Translations under genes and position numbers: made by a program
Notes under the pieces: model-generated
What the model was told of the DNA's origin: nothing
Databases searched by the model: none
The model's input: only the letters and a program-made list of their open reading frames with translations
Shown: positions 60,354 to 64,000 of the stretch, in pieces
Position numbering within the stretch: the first letter of the stretch is position 1
Layout: every line of letters begins with the position of its first letter
Assembly: GCA_902520195.1 (NCBI GenBank)
Contig: CABYND010000002.1
Coordinates: 124,001-188,000 of the forward strand
Length of the DNA: 64,000 nt
Reading direction: 5' to 3'
DNA from: Halieaceae bacterium
GTDB taxonomy: Bacteria; Pseudomonadota; Gammaproteobacteria; Pseudomonadales; Halieaceae

Positions 60354-62666
60354 TCAGAATTCGTAGCGTAAAGAACCTATTACTTGACGCGGTGGGATGT
60401 ATTCCCTGCTGGTCGACCAAATTCCGAATGGATTATTAAAAATATTGTTAACACCGTCCTCGTCAGTTGCATTTGAGATTGTGAGCCCAAAAGCGATGTT
60501 TTCCGCGCTATTGGGGACAAATTGGAAGCTCAGGTTCAACACATCGTAGCTCGGAACTTTATCGAAATCTGGATTGTTGAAGATGCGAGCATACATCTCA
60601 CCGCGATGCACATATTCAATTCTGCTCGTTAAGTCTCCCATGCCGCCCAAGCTAAGCGTGTTAGTAACGCCGATTCGAGCAAGCAGATCTGGCATTTTTG
60701 GGGGCTCGTTGCCCTTTAATGAGGTATTGGACAGACCAAACTTAAGTCCAATTCCTCCATCCGTAAAATAGCCGACGCCGGGGCCAAGAAACTCTCTAAA
60801 ATCAATGATGTCCATCGCTGTGTCGTCACTTTCGACTTCTCCGTCTTGCCAAGAGAGCATTCCGTCTAATCTCCAAGACTCTGAAATTTGAAAGCTAAAC
60901 TCAGTTTCGATACCTTTCTCTTCCAATTCAGAGATGGTGTTGGTTCCTCCTCCGTATGGGATTGGATCCTCAAAAATGTACTGTAGGTGCTCGTGGTCGT
61001 ACAGAAATGCAGTTATGTTCAGCTTAGCTCTGCCCCCCAAGAAGGTGTTACGTGACCCTATCTCAAATGCGGTCACCTCCTCAGGCTCGTAGCCTACTGG
61101 TAATAGGGCCGCCCCTCCGGTAATCGCTGCAGGATTAGTTCCACCGTTTTTCCAACCAGTCGAAGCTAAAACGTAAATCATGTTGCTGTCTGATAAATCG
61201 TACTCTGCGCCCAGTTTCCAAGTTACCGCGTCGTCATTAGTTTCCCTTGAGAATGGCCCAAAAATGCCGAAGAACTGTGCACCAGCGTCTGTTTGCTCCT
61301 CGTCTTGCCAACGCAAGCCTGCTGTTATAGCTAGCCGATCAGTCGCCCTGAAGGTGCCCTGTCCGTAAACCGCGATATCTTTGCGGGACACCGTTCGCTC
61401 TTCTGTAAAATTCAGCACTGAGCGAAATGGTGGAAGTGTGGCAAGGCTGGGATTTTCAACAGCGGAAGCGGATGCTGAGTATGGTGCTCCGCCAGTAGCC
61501 TCTACAAAGTTGTTGTAGTTGTCGTGATCCAGATAGTAAGCACCAAGGTTCCAATCCACATCGGAGCCTAGGTAACTCAAAACCAATTCTTGGCTAGTGG
61601 CCTCTGAGTTGTTGTCCCAAAAAGGAAGAACATCCCAGTTGTCAGCGCGACCAAAACCTAGCCTATCAATAGATATAGTGCTTTCCGTGAGTCTATCACC
61701 GTCGGTTGTCTGCTCCTTCTCAAGTTCCTGGTATCCAGTCAGAGACTTAAATGTAAGCCTGTCAGAAATGGCCCATTCGATGATCATGGAGTAGCTTTCA
61801 TTGTCGAGGTTGAAAATGCCGGGATAATCCTGTGTGAGTTCGCGAGGATCGGAATTTGGGTCATCGACGTTTTTCTGGGCTGCCGCGTTCTGGTCTGATT
61901 GGTGAACGAACCCCTGCAAAAAGATTGACAGTGAGTCAGTAGGCTCCCACAGCAATGCCAGCCGAGAGCTTGTCGAGTCGGCGTCATCTAACTCATAGCC
62001 GTCCAGAGCCCCTCCCTCAATTTCTGCAAAACCATCGTGACGGTGGCGCTGGACTGAGGCCCTTAATGCTGCGTTTTCTCCGATCGGGATGTTTACCGCA
62101 CCGCGAGCGTTGACAGTGCTGTAGTTTCCTAAGCCAATGTCGACATATCCGCTGGTTTCATTAAGAACTGGCCTTTTGGAGACGAGGTTAATTGCACCGC
62201 CGGTGGTTCCTTGACCGAATTCGGTGCCTTGTGGCCCCCGGAAAACTTCAATTCGCTCTACCTCACCTAGATCAAGGCCCATAGACAGTGGATTAGCTAA
62301 GTAGACGCCATCTACATAAGAGAGCACCGATGGCTGTGACGCCAGATTTTGAGCCGTTTCCCACCCAATACCGCGGATAGTTACTACTCTGCCAGCGCCG
62401 TCGTTTTTGGCGACTACGAGCCCTGGGACGTAACCATTAAAATTATCAAGCCTCATGATATTTGACGCGTCAAAATCCGACCCTGAAGTAACTGAGACAG
62501 CAATTGCCGCATCCTGCAATTTGACTTCGGTTTTCTTAGCGGTAACGGTCACCTCTTCTAGGACGAGGTCTTGGGCCACTACATTTCCACCAATTGTGAG
62601 CGCAACCAAAGCTGCGGCGAGGGGACGCAGTGCGAGACCATCCGCGCGAAAAGTCATAAATTTCAT
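60354..62666 (-). CDS. TonB-dependent receptor
   Basis: Signal peptide, EEVTVTAKKTEVKLQDAAIAVSV plug, VVTIRGIGWE, IEVFRGPQGTEFGQGTTGGAINLVSKRP, terminal GSLRYEF. Confidence 0.94.
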   Translation of the reverse strand: MKFMTFRADGLALRPLAAALVALTIGGNVVAQDLVLEEVTVTAKKTEVKLQDAAIAVSVTSGSDFDASNIMRLDNFNGYVPGLVVAKNDGAGRVVTIRGIGWETAQNLASQPSVLSYVDGVYLANPLSMGLDLGEVERIEVFRGPQGTEFGQGTTGGAINLVSKRPVLNETSGYVDIGLGNYSTVNARGAVNIPIGENAALRASVQRHRHDGFAEIEGGALDGYELDDADSTSSRLALLWEPTDSLSIFLQGFVHQSDQNAAAQKNVDDPNSDPRELTQDYPGIFNLDNESYSMIIEWAISDRLTFKSLTGYQELEKEQTTDGDRLTESTISIDRLGFGRADNWDVLPFWDNNSEATSQELVLSYLGSDVDWNLGAYYLDHDNYNNFVEATGGAPYSASASAVENPSLATLPPFRSVLNFTEERTVSRKDIAVYGQGTFRATDRLAITAGLRWQDEEQTDAGAQFFGIFGPFSRETNDDAVTWKLGAEYDLSDSNMIYVLASTGWKNGGTNPAAITGGAALLPVGYEPEEVTAFEIGSRNTFLGGRAKLNITAFLYDHEHLQYIFEDPIPYGGGTNTISELEEKGIETEFSFQISESWRLDGMLSWQDGEVESDDTAMDIIDFREFLGPGVGYFTDGGIGLKFGLSNTSLKGNEPPKMPDLLARIGVTNTLSLGGMGDLTSRIEYVHRGEMYARIFNNPDFDKVPSYDVLNLSFQFVPNSAENIAFGLTISNATDEDGVNNIFNNPFGIWSTSREYIPPRQVIGSLRYEF

Positions 62667-63123
62667 GTTAAAGCGCCTCTGCAACAATTGAGTAATCTTA
62701 GCATCCAACGCAGGAACAACAAGGTTTTGCACGCAAGCGCACGATACGTTGACATTTTATGAATAAACTAAATTAGTATTCGCGAGTGAAAGAGAGTGGA
62801 AAGGTAATCTCAACTTATTATTTATGTTGAAAAGGAAGCATAGATGTAATCCAGCCCCGTAATTAACGAGCTTGGCTACCGTCCTCAGCTGTTTTTCGTG
62901 TCACTCGTATTCTTAGGGTCTGGTGGCCCCGTGGCAAATTGAGCTGGAGATTCATCGACCCCGTTTATTTTTGCCAAGTTTCCAATCTTTATGTGCAAGA
63001 AACGAGTGTTTGATCTGTTAGATTGATGCTTTTGCAACTAAGGTCGCGTGCACTGTGGGCAAAAGTTTTTGAACCTGTGGAAAGTATGGCCGCTATGCTT
63101 AGATGCTGTCCGAGGAGTGAGGC

Positions 63124-64000
63124 ATGAGACCTTCAATTTTGACCGACGAATTTTTTGACTGTCTGGAAAGTTCGGTGCTTCCACTTGAGGACGCCGAAAC
63201 ATTGCCGCCTGAATGCTACACGGACCGAGATTTTTACGAGCTCGAGAAGCAGGCATTGTTCAATCATGAGTGGTTATGTGTCGGCCGAGAATCAGACATC
63301 CCAGACGCGGGCGATTTTTTTACCACACACATTGTGGACGAGCCGATTATCGTCGTCAGAAACAAGAGCGGGAACATTAAGGCGTTATCTGCAGTGTGTC
63401 AGCACCGAGCCATGCTGGTTGCTGAGGGTAAAGGCAATAAGCGAGCGTTTCGATGCCCATATCATCATTGGACATATTCGTTGGATGGGGACCTCTTAAA
63501 GGGGCCAGCGATGGAAGCGACCTGCAATTTCTCCGAAGCTGACTATGGCCTTCCGAGCTTCCAAGTAGAGTTGTGGCTGGGCTTTATTTTTATAAATTTC
63601 GACACAGAAGCTGCCGCGCTCAGTCCAAGGCTCACGGCAGTTGAAGAGACTATAGCTAACTATGATCTAGCGTCAGCTTCGAGCATACCGCCGGAGACTG
63701 TAACTTTTACTTGGAATTGGAAAGTTCAGTTTGAAAATAACAACGACGGTTACCACGCCAACAGGCTTCACCAAGGCAAGAACCATGATTTTTGCCCCAG
63801 TCATCTATGCTCATTTCCCAAGATGCCGCCCGGCACTGCTGGCTACACCCGAGTGAATGGTCTCACCCACAAAGATGCTGCCTACAACCCGACTCAGAGG
63901 GCGCTTCACCCCTTGTTTCCAAAACTAACGGATGAGGACAGACATAAGTTTTACTTCGCTAATGTGCCGCCGACGCTGTCTTTGGTACTGACGCCCGAAA
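63124..64000 (+). CDS. Rieske [2Fe-2S] ring-hydroxylating oxygenase alpha subunit (3' end outside window)
   Basis: Rieske motif CQHRAMLVAEGKGNKRAFRCPYHHWTYSLDG; mononuclear Fe motif ENNNDGYHANRLH; open to window end. Confidence 0.93.
   Translation, partial: MRPSILTDEFFDCLESSVLPLEDAETLPPECYTDRDFYELEKQALFNHEWLCVGRESDIPDAGDFFTTHIVDEPIIVVRNKSGNIKALSAVCQHRAMLVAEGKGNKRAFRCPYHHWTYSLDGDLLKGPAMEATCNFSEADYGLPSFQVELWLGFIFINFDTEAAALSPRLTAVEETIANYDLASASSIPPETVTFTWNWKVQFENNNDGYHANRLHQGKNHDFCPSHLCSFPKMPPGTAGYTRVNGLTHKDAAYNPTQRALHPLFPKLTDEDRHKFYFANVPPTLSLVLTPE

Noticed and set aside
62880-63000. Possible sigma54-like TGGTGGCCCCGTGGCA upstream of the Rieske oxygenase
   Set aside because: Matches only GG-N10-GC with poor flanking bases and no NtrC-like palindromes nearby.

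Overview
This 64 kb window is a gene-dense chromosomal segment of a gammaproteobacterium. Gene content and order fit a marine, Pseudomonas-like/Halieaceae-like lineage, but that placement is inference. Positions 1 to about 57.8 kb are mostly conserved housekeeping genes: cysE, hemE, gltDB, aroBK, ponA, rpmE type B, priA, argS, SPOR protein, ubiEJB, hisIE, tatABC, ABC exporter, pntAB, rpoE/chrR with a lipid-modification operon, epmA/efp/serB, parC, typA, GSII, glnA, ntrBC, secB, grxC, gpmI, envC, ctpA. From about 57.8 kb to the right edge lies a visibly AT-richer accessory block: TauE/SafE permease, formamidase, TonB-dependent receptor and a Rieske oxygenase cut by the window end. The most interesting observations are: (i) an NtrC/sigma54-type control region upstream of the formamidase-permease operon; (ii) a eukaryotic-type GSII gene divergent from GSI glnA, with opposed sigma54 promoters flanking shared NtrC-like boxes; (iii) an ECF sigma/ChrR locus next to a flavin oxidase, DUF1365, CFA-type methyltransferase, NhaC antiporter and thioesterase operon, a candidate furan/modified fatty acid pathway; (iv) gene-loss scars: a PilQ C-terminal relic beside aroK, a frameshifted OprO/P-like porin, and no hslVU between the SPOR and DUF971 genes; (v) an uptake/oxygenase module (TonB receptor divergent from Rieske oxygenase) of unknown substrate. 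No CRISPR array, prophage, IS element, rRNA or tRNA was recognised. All calls come from reading the sequence; no searches were run.
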